The position numbers were made by a program, and so were the translations under genes. DNA of 64,000 bases. It comes from Alphaproteobacteria bacterium. GTDB lineage: Bacteria > Pseudomonadota > Alphaproteobacteria > Micropepsales > Micropepsaceae. The stretch covers positions 124,001 through 188,000 of the forward strand of contig WGNU01000006.1 of assembly GCA_016124385.1 (NCBI GenBank), read 5' to 3'. Below, piece by piece: positions 39,580 to 48,777 of this stretch. The notes under the pieces are model-generated. The model made no database searches, was not told where the DNA came from, and worked only from the letters and a program-made list of their open reading frames with translations. The stretch's first letter is position 1. The number at the start of each line of letters is the position of its first letter.

Positions 39580-40662
39580 TTACCCCCGCACCTGCGCGAA
39601 GACGGGAATCGACTGGCTGCCGAAGGGGGCGATTCTGCCAGGATCATAACCGCTGTTGGGTGAGGCGATCCGCAGCAATGGCTCCAGCGCATTCTGCCCG
39701 CCGAGGAGGGCGGCGAGGGCGCCGTCGTCCACCGCGCGGAAGCGCTCCTGCAGTTTCTCCAGGCACCAGACGCGGTATTGCGAGGTCGGCACGGCGCGAT
39801 AGGGCGCGCCCTGGATGACCATCTCGTAGCTCTTATCGCCGCGCGCCCACGCGTCCGCGTTCGCGCAGAGCGCCTGAAGATGCGTCTCGCCGATCTCCTT
39901 GACGAGCGGGAGGAGATCGTCCGGCACGCCCGCGACGAGCGGGCCGTCCACGCGCGAGGCGCGCGCGTTCCAGAGGCGATAGACCCATTCGCTGACCGCG
40001 GGTGCCGTCTCGCGCATGATGACGCCGGGCGCGGGGTCCATCGCGAAATGGCGAAAGAGCGGACCGAAGAGACCAATGTCGGCGAGGGTCGGGCGGCCGC
40101 CGAAGAGGAACGGGCGGGTTTCGAGGATCCGCGTGAGGAGCTTCAGGAGGGTGACATAGCCGCCCTCGACGTTCGCGCGCGTCTCGGGCGTCACGCCGTC
40201 GCGATCGACGAAATTGGATTTCTGGCGGCGCTCCGTGCGCCAGCGCTTCAGCCAGCCGGGGATCGGCACATCCGGCGCGATCTCATCGGTGATCTGGCGC
40301 GCGAGGAGCGTGGCGCTCACGGGATAGCTCCAGCGGAAATGCATCGCCGGGCGCCAGAGCCATTCATCCGCATAGTCTTCGATCAGCCGGCAGAGGAATG
40401 CCTGAACCGGATCGGCAGGCAGGATCGGGGGTTCTGGATAGTGCGTCTCGAACCAGTCGATCATCGGGCTCGTGTCGGTCATCCAGCGCCCGTCGGCGAG
40501 CTCGATCGCGGGCATCTGCCGCGCGCCGACCTTTTCGGGGATGCGCTTTGTAAAATCCTCGACCGACATCGAGCGATAGGTGAAGGGAATCTCCTTGTAG
40601 CGGAGATAGCCTTCCATTTTTCCGGTGAAATAGGAGACCTTCAGGCCGTAGAGCGTCGTCAT
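39580..40662 (-). CDS. Glutathione S-transferase family protein (long form)
   Basis: 360 aa, longer than the usual ~210. The N-terminal thioredoxin-like half (about residues 3-85) has the cis-proline ARQMPAIEL and DTSPMIDWFE; the helical GST-C half has LFGGRPTLADIGLFGPLF. A C-terminal extension of about 110 residues (from KEIGETHLQAL to the end) contains the YRAVPTSQYRVWCLEKLQ segment seen in related long GST-like proteins. The catalytic Ser/Cys is not obvious, so activity is uncertain. Confidence 0.85.
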   Translation of the reverse strand: MTTLYGLKVSYFTGKMEGYLRYKEIPFTYRSMSVEDFTKRIPEKVGARQMPAIELADGRWMTDTSPMIDWFETHYPEPPILPADPVQAFLCRLIEDYADEWLWRPAMHFRWSYPVSATLLARQITDEIAPDVPIPGWLKRWRTERRQKSNFVDRDGVTPETRANVEGGYVTLLKLLTRILETRPFLFGGRPTLADIGLFGPLFRHFAMDPAPGVIMRETAPAVSEWVYRLWNARASRVDGPLVAGVPDDLLPLVKEIGETHLQALCANADAWARGDKSYEMVIQGAPYRAVPTSQYRVWCLEKLQERFRAVDDGALAALLGGQNALEPLLRIASPNSGYDPGRIAPFGSQSIPVFAQVRG

Positions 40663-40861
40663 GGTGTTCTCTCCCGGCGCGGATTAAGAGCGGCGCCGCA
40701 CGGCCCCGTCAAATCGTGGGAGGCGCGCCGCACGAACCGTCCTTGCGCGGAGCGTCGCGGAAATGAGGCCTCTTCAAAAGAGGTGCGATCAGGTCTTCGC
40801 CTTTGCCGCGCGCTGCACTAAGGTCCCGCCGCAGTCATCGGCCAAGCAGCGGGGCCTCTTC

Positions 40862-42787
40862 ATGAAATTCATTGGCGCGAGCCTTCTTTGCCTCGGACTC
40901 GCCCTGCCGGGAGCCGCCGTCGCGGCCACTGTCGCGGCGGCCCCCACCGAGGGCGTCGAGCGCGCGCCGCTGCCCGAACTTGAGACTGAATCGCGTCACA
41001 TCGAGGCCGTGGTCGATGGCGTCATCCCGACGCTGTTGACGGCGCGTCATGTTCCGGGCGCCGTGATCGCGGTTGTCCGGCGCGACGGCACGCTGCTCGT
41101 CAAGGGCTATGGGCTCGCCGATATCGGCACGGGAACGCCGGTCGATGCGAATGACACGCTGTTTCGCGTCGCCTCGGTCTCGAAACTCATCACTGCGACC
41201 GCTGTGATGCAGATGGTCGAGCTCGGCCGGCTGGTGCTCGATGCCGATGTCGAGCGATACGTGCCGGACATCGAGCTCTGGCCGCGTCAATCTTCGCCCG
41301 TGACCGTCCGCCAGTTGCTCACCCACACACCCGGGTTCGACGACCGATTCGTGCGCGGCATCGCGCCCTTGGGCGCGCTCGACATTCCGCTGCGGATCTA
41401 CCTTGCCGACAACATCCCGCCGCGCGTGATGCCGAGCGGATCGCTGATCTCCTATTCCAATCACGGCTACGCGCTGCTCGGACGGCTGGTCGAGGCGGCG
41501 AGCGGGGAGGAGCTGCGCTCCTATTTCGCGGGGCGCATCTTCCGCCCGCTCGGCATGAGCCGCTCGCGCTTCGGCGTGCCGCTGCCCGTGCCGTCCACGA
41601 TGGCGACGCCCTACAAGGAGGACGCGCAGGGCGTGCTCCGGGCACGGAGCTTCGATCAATGGTACATGTGGCCGGCCGCCGAATTGGTGACGACGGGCGC
41701 GGACATGAGCCGCTTCATGCTCTCGATGCTCAACGACGGCAAAGGGCTGATGCATCCTCAAACCGCCCAGCAGATGATGGCGACGCAGATGCGCAACGCC
41801 CCCGATCTGCCGGGCTGGACGTTCGGGTTCAAGGAGCGCCTGCGCGACGGCTATCGCGCGATCGGCCATGACGGATCGCTCGCGGGGTTCGGCGCCGAGT
41901 TGATGCTGATCCCGGAAGTGGGCGCTGGCTATTTCGTCGCAACGAACAAGGACTTCGACCCCGTCTTCTTCCGCGCGGTCGAGGATGCGATGTTCGCGGA
42001 ATTCGCGCCGCCGAAGGAGGACGCGAGCCTTGCCGCGCTCGATGCGGGATCGCAGGCAAACGCCGAGCGCGTCGCAGGCAGCTATCATCCCAATCGCAAC
42101 GTGCGGTTCGATTTCATGCGGCTCGGCCGGCTGATCCAGGAGGCGCACCTGGTCGCCGGCGTCGGCGGCTCGCTCATTCTCGACCGGCCGCGGAGCGCGG
42201 GCGGCGCGCTGACGTTCCTGCCGACCGCGCCAGGGCTGTGGACGAACGCGCGGGAGCAGATCTCGCTGCGCGTGCTGGGCGATCCAGGCGAGGCGGACCG
42301 CATCTCCATCGGGCCGTGGGTCTATGACCGCACCACCTGGTTCGAGCAGGCGGGTGTTCAATATTCCTATGTCATGCTGACGGCGTTCCTGGGCGTTTTG
42401 TGCGTGCTCGTCTGGGGCGTGCACGGCCCCTTGATGCGGATGCTGGGCGAGGCGCACATCACGGTCTATCCGACGGAGTTGCGGGTGCTGGGCATCTTCA
42501 CGGGCGGGCTCGTGATGACGTTCCTGCTCGGCACGCTCGTGCTCCTTTCGACCACCGATCCCTTCGAGATCATCGTCGCACCGCCCTCGCTCCTCTACGG
42601 GCTCGCGTGGTTCCCGGTGATCCTGGCGCTCATCACGGTTCCCTTGGGCGTTCTCGTCTATCGCACGGCGACGGCGGATGGCGTCGACCGCCCGCTCGCG
42701 CGCGCGGCGAGCGCGTTGCCGCTTCTGGCCGCGCTGATGACGATCTATTTCGCGCTCCTGTGGAACCTGACGCCCTGGGGGCTTTGA
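40862..42787 (+). CDS. Membrane-anchored serine hydrolase (class C beta-lactamase fold)
   Basis: 641 aa from the ATG at 40862. A signal peptide (residues 1-22) leads to a penicillin-binding/AmpC-type domain with the SxxK motif Ser105-Val-Ser-Lys108 and the YxN motif Tyr198-Ser-Asn200, plus HDGSLAGFGAELML as the third-box equivalent. The last 150 residues contain four predicted helices (for example SYVMLTAFLGVLCVLVWGV, GLVMTFLLGTLVLL, WFPVILALITVPLGVLVY), so the enzyme faces the periplasm and is tethered by its C-terminus. It may be a peptidase or esterase; the substrate is unknown. Confidence 0.85.
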   Translation: MKFIGASLLCLGLALPGAAVAATVAAAPTEGVERAPLPELETESRHIEAVVDGVIPTLLTARHVPGAVIAVVRRDGTLLVKGYGLADIGTGTPVDANDTLFRVASVSKLITATAVMQMVELGRLVLDADVERYVPDIELWPRQSSPVTVRQLLTHTPGFDDRFVRGIAPLGALDIPLRIYLADNIPPRVMPSGSLISYSNHGYALLGRLVEAASGEELRSYFAGRIFRPLGMSRSRFGVPLPVPSTMATPYKEDAQGVLRARSFDQWYMWPAAELVTTGADMSRFMLSMLNDGKGLMHPQTAQQMMATQMRNAPDLPGWTFGFKERLRDGYRAIGHDGSLAGFGAELMLIPEVGAGYFVATNKDFDPVFFRAVEDAMFAEFAPPKEDASLAALDAGSQANAERVAGSYHPNRNVRFDFMRLGRLIQEAHLVAGVGGSLILDRPRSAGGALTFLPTAPGLWTNAREQISLRVLGDPGEADRISIGPWVYDRTTWFEQAGVQYSYVMLTAFLGVLCVLVWGVHGPLMRMLGEAHITVYPTELRVLGIFTGGLVMTFLLGTLVLLSTTDPFEIIVAPPSLLYGLAWFPVILALITVPLGVLVYRTATADGVDRPLARAASALPLLAALMTIYFALLWNLTPWGL

Positions 42788-42790
42788 CGG

Positions 42791-43543
42791 GTGGCCGCGG
42801 ACGGCATCTCCGCGCTGCGCCGCCTGATCGCGGAGGCGGAGCGGATCGTCGCCTTCACCGGGGCTGGCATTTCCACCGAAAGCGGCATTCCCGATTTTCG
42901 CAGTCCCGGTGGCCTTTGGACGCGGATGAAGCCGATCGATTTCCGCGATTTCGTAGCCTCGGCGGACGTGCGCCGCGAGGCGTGGCGGCGGCGCTTCGAG
43001 GGCAAGGATTTCCTCGAGGGTGTCCAACCCAATGACGGGCACCGCGCGCTCGCCCAGCTGATCGCGCGGGGGCAGGCGAGCGCGATCATCACGCAGAATG
43101 TCGACGGGCTGCATCAGGCGGCGGGCGTTTCGGGCGAGCGCGTCATCGAGATCCACGGCAATGCGAGCTATGCGACGTGCCTTGCCTGCGGGCTGCGGCA
43201 CGAGATCGCCGAGATCCGCGAGCATTTTCTTGCGACCGGCGATCCGCTCGATTGCCGAACCTGCGGGGGGATCGTCAAAGCCGCGACCATTTCGTTCGGC
43301 CAGGCGATGCCCGAGGCCGAAATGGCGCGGGCCCAGGAGGAGGCGAGGGCCTGCGACCTCTTCCTCGCCATCGGCTCCTCGCTGGTCGTCTATCCGGCCG
43401 CCGCCCTGCCGGCGCTGGCCAAGCGGGCGGGGGCCAAACTCGTCATTCTTAACCGGGAAGCAACCGGTCTCGATGGAGAAGCGGATCTGGTCCTTCATGC
43501 CGAGATCGGACCCGCGCTCAGGGCGGCGATCGCGTCCTCCTGA
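42791..43543 (+). CDS. NAD-dependent protein deacylase (sirtuin)
   Basis: 250-aa Sir2-family enzyme. NAD motif GAGISTESGIPDFRSPGGLW, TQNVDGLHQAAG, catalytic His122 in EIHGNA, zinc ligands Cys130/Cys133 and Cys155/Cys158, and GSSLVVYPAA. The protein lacks the Tyr-Arg pair of class III desuccinylases in the expected HRALA segment, so simple deacetylation is plausible. The start is GTG at 42791, three bases after the serine hydrolase stop. Confidence 0.93.
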   Translation: MAADGISALRRLIAEAERIVAFTGAGISTESGIPDFRSPGGLWTRMKPIDFRDFVASADVRREAWRRRFEGKDFLEGVQPNDGHRALAQLIARGQASAIITQNVDGLHQAAGVSGERVIEIHGNASYATCLACGLRHEIAEIREHFLATGDPLDCRTCGGIVKAATISFGQAMPEAEMARAQEEARACDLFLAIGSSLVVYPAAALPALAKRAGAKLVILNREATGLDGEADLVLHAEIGPALRAAIASS

Positions 43544-43621
43544 ACGGCGTTGCCGGGCGCCCCAAAACGCCTTAAGCACAGGCTTCACCCGCGATTGAAC
43601 GATTTTCTGGAGGTTCGCCCC

Positions 43622-44227
43622 GTGACCCGCACCGTTCGCCTCGACGACGACAAGGAAGACGAAAAGCCGACGGCGCCCGCGCTCTTCACCGCCATTCCCC
43701 AGGCGCTGTTCAAGGCGCGCACCGTGCTCATTTTCGGCGAGATCGACATGAAGCTCGCCGAGCGCGTGACGGCGCAGCTCCTCGCGCTGGACGCGGAGGG
43801 CGAAGGTGCGATCAAGGTCGTCGTCAATTCGCCGGGGGGCCATGTGGAATCGGGCGACACGATCCACGACATGATCAGCTTCGTGAAATCGCCGGTGCTG
43901 ATGATCGGCACGGGCTGGGTGGCGAGCGCGGGCGCGCATATCTATCTCGCGGCCGACAAGAAGAACCGCTTCTGCCTGCCGAATACGCGTTTCCTCCTCC
44001 ATCAGCCGATGGGCGGCATGCGGGGCCCCGCGTCCGACATCTCGATCGAGGCGGAAGAGATCCTCAAAATGCGCGAGCGCATCAACCGCATCATCGCACG
44101 CGAGACCGGCCAGCCGCTTGAGAAGATCGCCGAAGACACCGACCGGAATTTCTGGATGTCGGCGGAACAGGCGAAGGCCTACGGCATGGTCGCCAAGATC
44201 ATCGAATCGATCACCGCGCTCGACTGA
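43622..44227 (+). CDS. ClpP-family serine protease (divergent paralogue)
   Basis: 201 aa. The ClpP fold is clear: IFGEIDMKLAERVTAQLLAL, VVNSPGGHVESGDTIHDMI, Ser102 in GWVASAGAHIYL, His127 in RFLLHQPMGG and a late Asp in EDTDRNFWMSAEQAKAYGMV. The active-site context and N-terminus differ from house-keeping ClpP (no propeptide-like start, 'WVASAG' instead of 'MAASMG'). No ClpX or ClpA gene is adjacent. GTG at 43622 follows GGAGG at 43609-43613. Confidence 0.9.
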   Translation: MTRTVRLDDDKEDEKPTAPALFTAIPQALFKARTVLIFGEIDMKLAERVTAQLLALDAEGEGAIKVVVNSPGGHVESGDTIHDMISFVKSPVLMIGTGWVASAGAHIYLAADKKNRFCLPNTRFLLHQPMGGMRGPASDISIEAEEILKMRERINRIIARETGQPLEKIAEDTDRNFWMSAEQAKAYGMVAKIIESITALD

Positions 44228-44238
44228 GGGCCAACGTC

Positions 44239-45843
44239 ATGGCGCCGTGGTGGCAAGGCGCGGTCGTCTATCAGGTCTATCCGCGCAGCTTCGCCGACAG
44301 CGACGGCGACGGCATCGGCGACCTTTCGGGCATCGAGGGCAAGCTCGACTATATCGCGGCGCTGGGCATCGATGCGGTGTGGCTCTCGCCCGTCCATCCC
44401 TCGCCCAACCGCGATTTCGGCTATGACGTCGCCGATTTCATGGACATCGACCGCGCGATGGGCGGGCGCAAGGCGTTCGACGCGCTGCTGAAGGCGGTGC
44501 ATCAGCGCGGCCTCAAGCTCATCCTCGATGAGGTCTTGAGCCACACGTCCGATCTTCATCCCTGGTTCCAGGAATCGCTGAAGGACCGCACCAACCCCAA
44601 AGCCGATTGGTATGTTTGGGCCGAGCCGCGGCTCGACGGCACGGCGCCCAATAATTGGCTGAGCGTCTTCGGCGGGCCGGCGTGGTCGTACTTTCCGACG
44701 CGGCGGCAATATTACTTCCACAAATTCCTCAAAGAGCAGCCCAAGCTCAATCTGCGGAACCCACACGCGCGGGGGGCCGCGATGGACGTGCTGCGCTATT
44801 GGCTGGACGCAGGCGTCGACGGGTTCCGGCTCGATGTCGCCAATTCCTTCCTGCACGACGATCAGCTGCGCGACAACCCGCCGGTGCCGCTGGACGAGCG
44901 CACGGCCCATCATTGGGCGCACGCGCCGCATCTTCAGAAGCGCACGCGCGACAGCAATCTGCCGGAGAATCGCGCGATCCTCGATGAGATCCGCGCGCTC
45001 GCAGCGCCTTATCCCGACGCCTTCGTGTTCGGCGAATTCTCCGAGGCGCCGGAGCTGCTCGGCCATTTCGCGGGCGCCGAGCACGGGCTCCACTCCGGCT
45101 ATACGTTCACCTATCTCGATGACCGCAGCTTCAAGCCCGCGATCTTTGCTCAGCACACGGCGTTTCTGGAATCGATCGCGGGGCTGTGGCCGTGCATCAC
45201 CTTCTCGAACCATGACGTGCCGCGCACCGTCACGCGCTATGGGCGGGCGGACCGCGACGATGCTCTGGCGAAGCTCGCGCTGGCACTGCTCGTGACGCTC
45301 AAGGGGACGGCGCTCCTCTATCAGGGCGAGGAACTGGGCCTTGGCGACGGGCCGATCGCGCTCGATCAGATTCGCGATCCGGTCGGCAAGCTCTATTTCC
45401 CCTATTCGAAGGGACGCGATCCCTGCCGCACGCCGATGCCGTGGCGGAGCGATGCGCCGCACCTCGGCTTTTCATCGGGCGCGCCGTGGCTGCCGATGGC
45501 GCCCGCGCATCGCGACCAGGCGGTCGACCGGCAGGCGGGGGATTCGCAATCGGTCCTCAGTTTCTCGCGCGCGCTCATCGCCTGGCGGCGGGGCGAGGAC
45601 GCGCTCCGCCATGGCGGGATCGCGATGATCGAGGCGAGCGAGCAGATCCTCGCCTTCGAGCGGGCGGCTTCGGGCGCGGCGATCGGGTGCTATTTCAACC
45701 TTTCCAAGGACCCCGCGAGCGTCACGCTCGGCCCGCGCGCGGACTGGGCGCCTAGCGGCTTTTCGGTCGGCGAGGTCCCGCGCGAGGGCGGAACGCTTCG
45801 CTTGGGCCCGCGTTCGGCCTATTTTTGCGCAAAGCCCCGTTGA
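44239..45843 (+). CDS. Alpha-glucosidase, glycoside hydrolase family 13
   Basis: 534-aa cytosolic GH13 enzyme acting on alpha-glucosides such as maltose, isomaltose or sucrose-type substrates. Opening WWQGAVVYQVYPRSF, region II nucleophile Asp199 in DGFRLDVANSF, acid/base Glu266 in FVFGEFSE, transition-state Asp326 in TFSNHDVPR. The C-terminal beta domain is short. No sugar transporter or regulator is adjacent. It lies 11 bases after the ClpP-like gene and is probably in the same transcript. Confidence 0.93.
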   Translation: MAPWWQGAVVYQVYPRSFADSDGDGIGDLSGIEGKLDYIAALGIDAVWLSPVHPSPNRDFGYDVADFMDIDRAMGGRKAFDALLKAVHQRGLKLILDEVLSHTSDLHPWFQESLKDRTNPKADWYVWAEPRLDGTAPNNWLSVFGGPAWSYFPTRRQYYFHKFLKEQPKLNLRNPHARGAAMDVLRYWLDAGVDGFRLDVANSFLHDDQLRDNPPVPLDERTAHHWAHAPHLQKRTRDSNLPENRAILDEIRALAAPYPDAFVFGEFSEAPELLGHFAGAEHGLHSGYTFTYLDDRSFKPAIFAQHTAFLESIAGLWPCITFSNHDVPRTVTRYGRADRDDALAKLALALLVTLKGTALLYQGEELGLGDGPIALDQIRDPVGKLYFPYSKGRDPCRTPMPWRSDAPHLGFSSGAPWLPMAPAHRDQAVDRQAGDSQSVLSFSRALIAWRRGEDALRHGGIAMIEASEQILAFERAASGAAIGCYFNLSKDPASVTLGPRADWAPSGFSVGEVPREGGTLRLGPRSAYFCAKPR

Positions 45844-45855
45844 GAGGAGAGGCGC

Positions 45856-46635
45856 ATGTCTGACACCGACGCCGTCGTCAGGGTCGATCACCCGGCCGAG
45901 GGGATCGCGCGGATCGCGCTCCACAAGCCGGAGAAGCGCAACGCGTTCGATCCGGCGATGCGGGCGGCGGTGGCGGCGGTGTTCGAGCGCGTGCTCGGCG
46001 ATGACGCGGTCAAGGTCATCATCTTCACGGGTTCGGGCGGCGTCTTCTCGGCGGGCGGCGATGTCGCCTCGATGGGCACGGAGACCGAGCTCACCGGTTC
46101 GCGCCGCATGGCCGGCAATCACGCCTTCTGCCGCATGCTCTATCGCAGCGACAAGCCGATCATCGCGGCGGTCGAGGGGTTCTGCGTCGGCGCGGGCGCG
46201 GGGCTGGCGCTCCTCTCGGATGTCATCATCGCGGGCGAGGGCGCGGCGATCGGCTTTCCGTTCGTCAAGCTCGGCCTTGCGCCCGATTACGGCATCGCCT
46301 TCACGCTGCCGCAGCGCGCGGGCATCGGCGTGGCCAAGATGCTCGCCTTCACGGGGCGGATCGTCAAAGCGGGCGAAGCACGCGCGCTCGGGCTCTTCGA
46401 TCAGGTGGTGCCCGATAGCGACGTGCAGGCGGCGGCGCTCGCGCTTGCGGAGGAGATGCGCGCGCAATCGGCGCACGGCATCGCGCTCACCAAGCGGCTG
46501 TTCCAGAACGCGCCCATCAGCTTTGAAAGCTCGCTCGATCTCGAGCGCACCGCGCAGACGCTCGGCATGGTGAGCGCCGATCACAAGGAAGGCGTTGCGG
46601 CCTTCAAGGAAAAGCGCAAGCCGCGCTTCAGCTAG
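45856..46635 (+). CDS. Enoyl-CoA hydratase family protein
   Basis: 259-aa crotonase-fold protein. IALHKPEKRNAFDPAM, FSAGGDVASMG (oxyanion hole) and AVEGFCVGAGAGLALLSDVI are visible; the second catalytic position lies in KLGLAPDYGIAFTLPQRAG, where the usual Glu is replaced by Asp-Tyr-Gly, pointing to an isomerase-like or atypical member. GAGAGG precedes the ATG. It ends before a palindromic repeat. Confidence 0.88.
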   Translation: MSDTDAVVRVDHPAEGIARIALHKPEKRNAFDPAMRAAVAAVFERVLGDDAVKVIIFTGSGGVFSAGGDVASMGTETELTGSRRMAGNHAFCRMLYRSDKPIIAAVEGFCVGAGAGLALLSDVIIAGEGAAIGFPFVKLGLAPDYGIAFTLPQRAGIGVAKMLAFTGRIVKAGEARALGLFDQVVPDSDVQAAALALAEEMRAQSAHGIALTKRLFQNAPISFESSLDLERTAQTLGMVSADHKEGVAAFKEKRKPRFS

Positions 46636-46642
46636 CGCCGGT

Positions 46643-46726
46643 CCATCCTTCGAGACGCCCTTTCGCCTCACCCTGAGGAGCGCCAGCGTCTCGAAGGGCG
46701 AGGCGAAAGGCCTCCTCAGGATGAGG
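46643..46726. repeat. REP-like palindromic repeat
   Basis: CATCCTTCGAGACGCCCTTTCGCC ends are inverted against GGCGAAAGG and CCTCAGGATG; a further copy pair CGAGACGC/GCGTCTCG lies inside. The outer ends match those of the elements at 23.75 kb and 51.1 kb. It sits between convergent genes and probably forms a long hairpin. Confidence 0.65.
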
Positions 46727-46741
46727 TGAGCGATTGCGGCC

Positions 46742-47164
46742 TTAGCCTCGATCGAGCGCCTTCAGAAGCGCCTCGAGCGGGAGGAGCACGCAGGCATGGC
46801 GGCTCTTGTGCGCGGCGGCGGGTTCGAGCGCTGAAAACTCCGCGAACGGCGGGGCGGGCGGGGCGGCCGCTTCCTTCAGCATGCGGAGGACATCTTCCTT
46901 CAGCGCGGTGATCGCGGCGCCGTTCGCGCCCACCGCGTGCGCGCCGAGGATGGCGGCCGAGGCCTGTGCCAACACGCAGGCTTTCGTGTCGTGCGCGAGG
47001 GCGGTGATGGTTCCCTCCGCATCCAGCGCGACATCGATCGTGCAGCGGTCGCCGCAGATGGGGTTATCGGCCCGCGCGGTCGCGCTCGGTTCCGCGAGGC
47101 GCCCCGCGCCCGCCGCCCCGGCGGCAAGGGCAAGGAGCGCGCGCTGATAGATCGCATCGTTCAT
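46742..47164 (-). CDS. Iron-sulfur cluster scaffold-like protein (IscU/NifU N-terminal family)
   Basis: 140 aa. The three cluster-ligand cysteines of the IscU fold are present: Cys37 in NPICGDRC with Asp39, Cys63 in KACVLAQASAAIL, and Cys125 in SRHACVLLPLEAL. It lies four bases into the overlap with the fused molybdenum gene, so it is part of the molybdenum hydroxylase maturation operon rather than the general isc system. It may deliver clusters to the CoxS/CoxM-type subunits; this is inference. Confidence 0.85.
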   Translation of the reverse strand: MNDAIYQRALLALAAGAAGAGRLAEPSATARADNPICGDRCTIDVALDAEGTITALAHDTKACVLAQASAAILGAHAVGANGAAITALKEDVLRMLKEAAAPPAPPFAEFSALEPAAAHKSRHACVLLPLEALLKALDRG

Positions 47165-48777
47165 GCGCCGCTCAGCCGCGCGCGGGCCGCCTCCAGTGCC
47201 TCAGGCGTGTCGAGATCGTAGAGGATGCCCGGATTGTCGATCTCCACCTCGCAGAGCGAATCCGCCGCCTCGCCCAGCAACTCCTTGGCGCCCTTATCGC
47301 CCGTGAGGCGCATCATCTCGGGCACGAAGCTCCGGGCCCAGAGGATCGGGTTGCCGCGCTTGCCGCCCCGCGTCGGCACGCAGATCGCGCGGCCCTCGAT
47401 CGGTGCGAAGGCCGCGATCAGCCGGTCAATGTCGCGGGCGGTGACTTCCGGCATGTCGCCGAGGCAGACCAGTACACCGTCACACTCATCGGGAAGGGCG
47501 CCGAGCCCCGCCCTCAGCGAGGCGCTGAGGCCCGAGGCCGCGTCCGGCGAGGGAACGAAGGTCACGGCTTCGCTTCCCGCTGCGTCGCGGATCGCGGCGT
47601 CCGCCTCGCCGGTGACGACGATGATGGGGCGGGCGGCGCTCGTGCGGATCTGATCGAGCGTGCGGCGGATGACGGGCGTGCCCCCCAGATCGAGCAGCAA
47701 TTTGTTCGCGCCCATGCGGCGCGAGAAACCCGCAGCGAGGACGAGGGCGGCGATCTTTGGCGCGCGGGGCGCAGCGGCGGGAACTTCGCGCGGCTGCGGG
47801 CGCGTGTGGATTTCTTTCAGCAGCCCGCCGACGCCCATCGCGGCGATGGCGGCGCCGTCCAGCGGCAGGTCCGCGATCAGGCGCTCCAGCACCCAATCGA
47901 AGCCGTTGCGCTTGGGCGAGCGCGCGCAGCCGGGAAGGCCGATGACGCGCGCTTCGCCGAGGCGGCCGAGCAGCAGCAGATTGCCGGGATCGACCGGCAT
48001 GCCGTAGCGCTCGATCGTGCCGCCGGCCGCAACGAGGCCGGCCGGTACGACGTCGCGGCGGTCGATCGTTGCCGAGGCGCCGAAGAGGAGGATCAGATCG
48101 GGCGCTTCGCCCGCCGCGTCCTTGAGGGCGCCCGCGATGGCGGCTTCATCATGCGCGCAGCGGCGCTCGGATGCGATGGCATTGCCGAGCGCCTCCAGCC
48201 GCGCCGCCAAGACCGCGCGGTTCTTCTCAAGGATCGAGGGTTTCGTCGCCGGCAGCGCGGTCGAGATCAGCGCGATCTTTTTCGATCCGAACGGCGCGAC
48301 GGCGATGGCGCCCGAGCCAGCCGCGCGCTCGGCGGCGGCGAGCGCTTCTTCCGGTGCCGCGAAGGGGATGATCTTGATGGTCGCGACCATCTCGCCGGCG
48401 GCGACCGCGTCGAACGGCGTGCCGGTCGCGACGGTCAGGCTTTCATCGATGGCGTTCATGGCGGCGATGCGCGCCTGATCGATGGTGAGAACGCCCGGCG
48501 CCGTCGCATAGAGATTGACGCGGCCGGTGAAGGGCGCGGCCCGGCGCAGATGCGCACCGGCCAGCGCCGCTGCCAGGCGATCCGCCGCCTCGTCTTCATG
48601 CACGTCGCCGGGCGCGAGGCGCGCGGCGATCACCGTGTCGCGGCCGGCCGCGCGGAAGGCCGCGCAATCTTCCTCGGTGAGGCGGTGGCCCTTCTTCAGC
48701 GTGCGCTCGCCCAGCCGTTCCGCGTGGGCGAGGATCGCGCCCGCCGCCTCCGCGACCGGGATCGCGCCGAATTCCAT
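47161..48777 (-). CDS. Fusion: molybdopterin-binding-like domain + MobA/MocA-like nucleotidyltransferase
   Basis: 538 aa. The N-terminal part (residues 1-320) has the MoeA/CinA-like fold: GTPFDAVAAGEMVATIKIIPF, LILLFGASATIDRRDVVPAGL and GLPGCARSPKRNGFDWV. The C-terminal part (about 340-538) is a Rossmann nucleotidyltransferase with LVLAAGFSRRMGANKLLLDL, VTGEADAAIRDA and VLVCLGDMPEV, as in the cytidylyl- or guanylyltransferases that finish the molybdenum cofactor. It probably makes MCD or MGD for the adjacent hydroxylase. It shares a base (TGATG) with the XdhC gene. Confidence 0.85.
   Translation of the reverse strand: MEFGAIPVAEAAGAILAHAERLGERTLKKGHRLTEEDCAAFRAAGRDTVIAARLAPGDVHEDEAADRLAAALAGAHLRRAAPFTGRVNLYATAPGVLTIDQARIAAMNAIDESLTVATGTPFDAVAAGEMVATIKIIPFAAPEEALAAAERAAGSGAIAVAPFGSKKIALISTALPATKPSILEKNRAVLAARLEALGNAIASERRCAHDEAAIAGALKDAAGEAPDLILLFGASATIDRRDVVPAGLVAAGGTIERYGMPVDPGNLLLLGRLGEARVIGLPGCARSPKRNGFDWVLERLIADLPLDGAAIAAMGVGGLLKEIHTRPQPREVPAAAPRAPKIAALVLAAGFSRRMGANKLLLDLGGTPVIRRTLDQIRTSAARPIIVVTGEADAAIRDAAGSEAVTFVPSPDAASGLSASLRAGLGALPDECDGVLVCLGDMPEVTARDIDRLIAAFAPIEGRAICVPTRGGKRGNPILWARSFVPEMMRLTGDKGAKELLGEAADSLCEVEIDNPGILYDLDTPEALEAARARLSGA

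Noticed and set aside
40835-44002. A very long open frame on the minus strand opposite the serine hydrolase, sirtuin and ClpP-like genes
   Set aside because: Its translation is Arg/His/Asp-rich with no domain character, while the plus strand encodes three clear families. It is an artefact of high GC codon usage.
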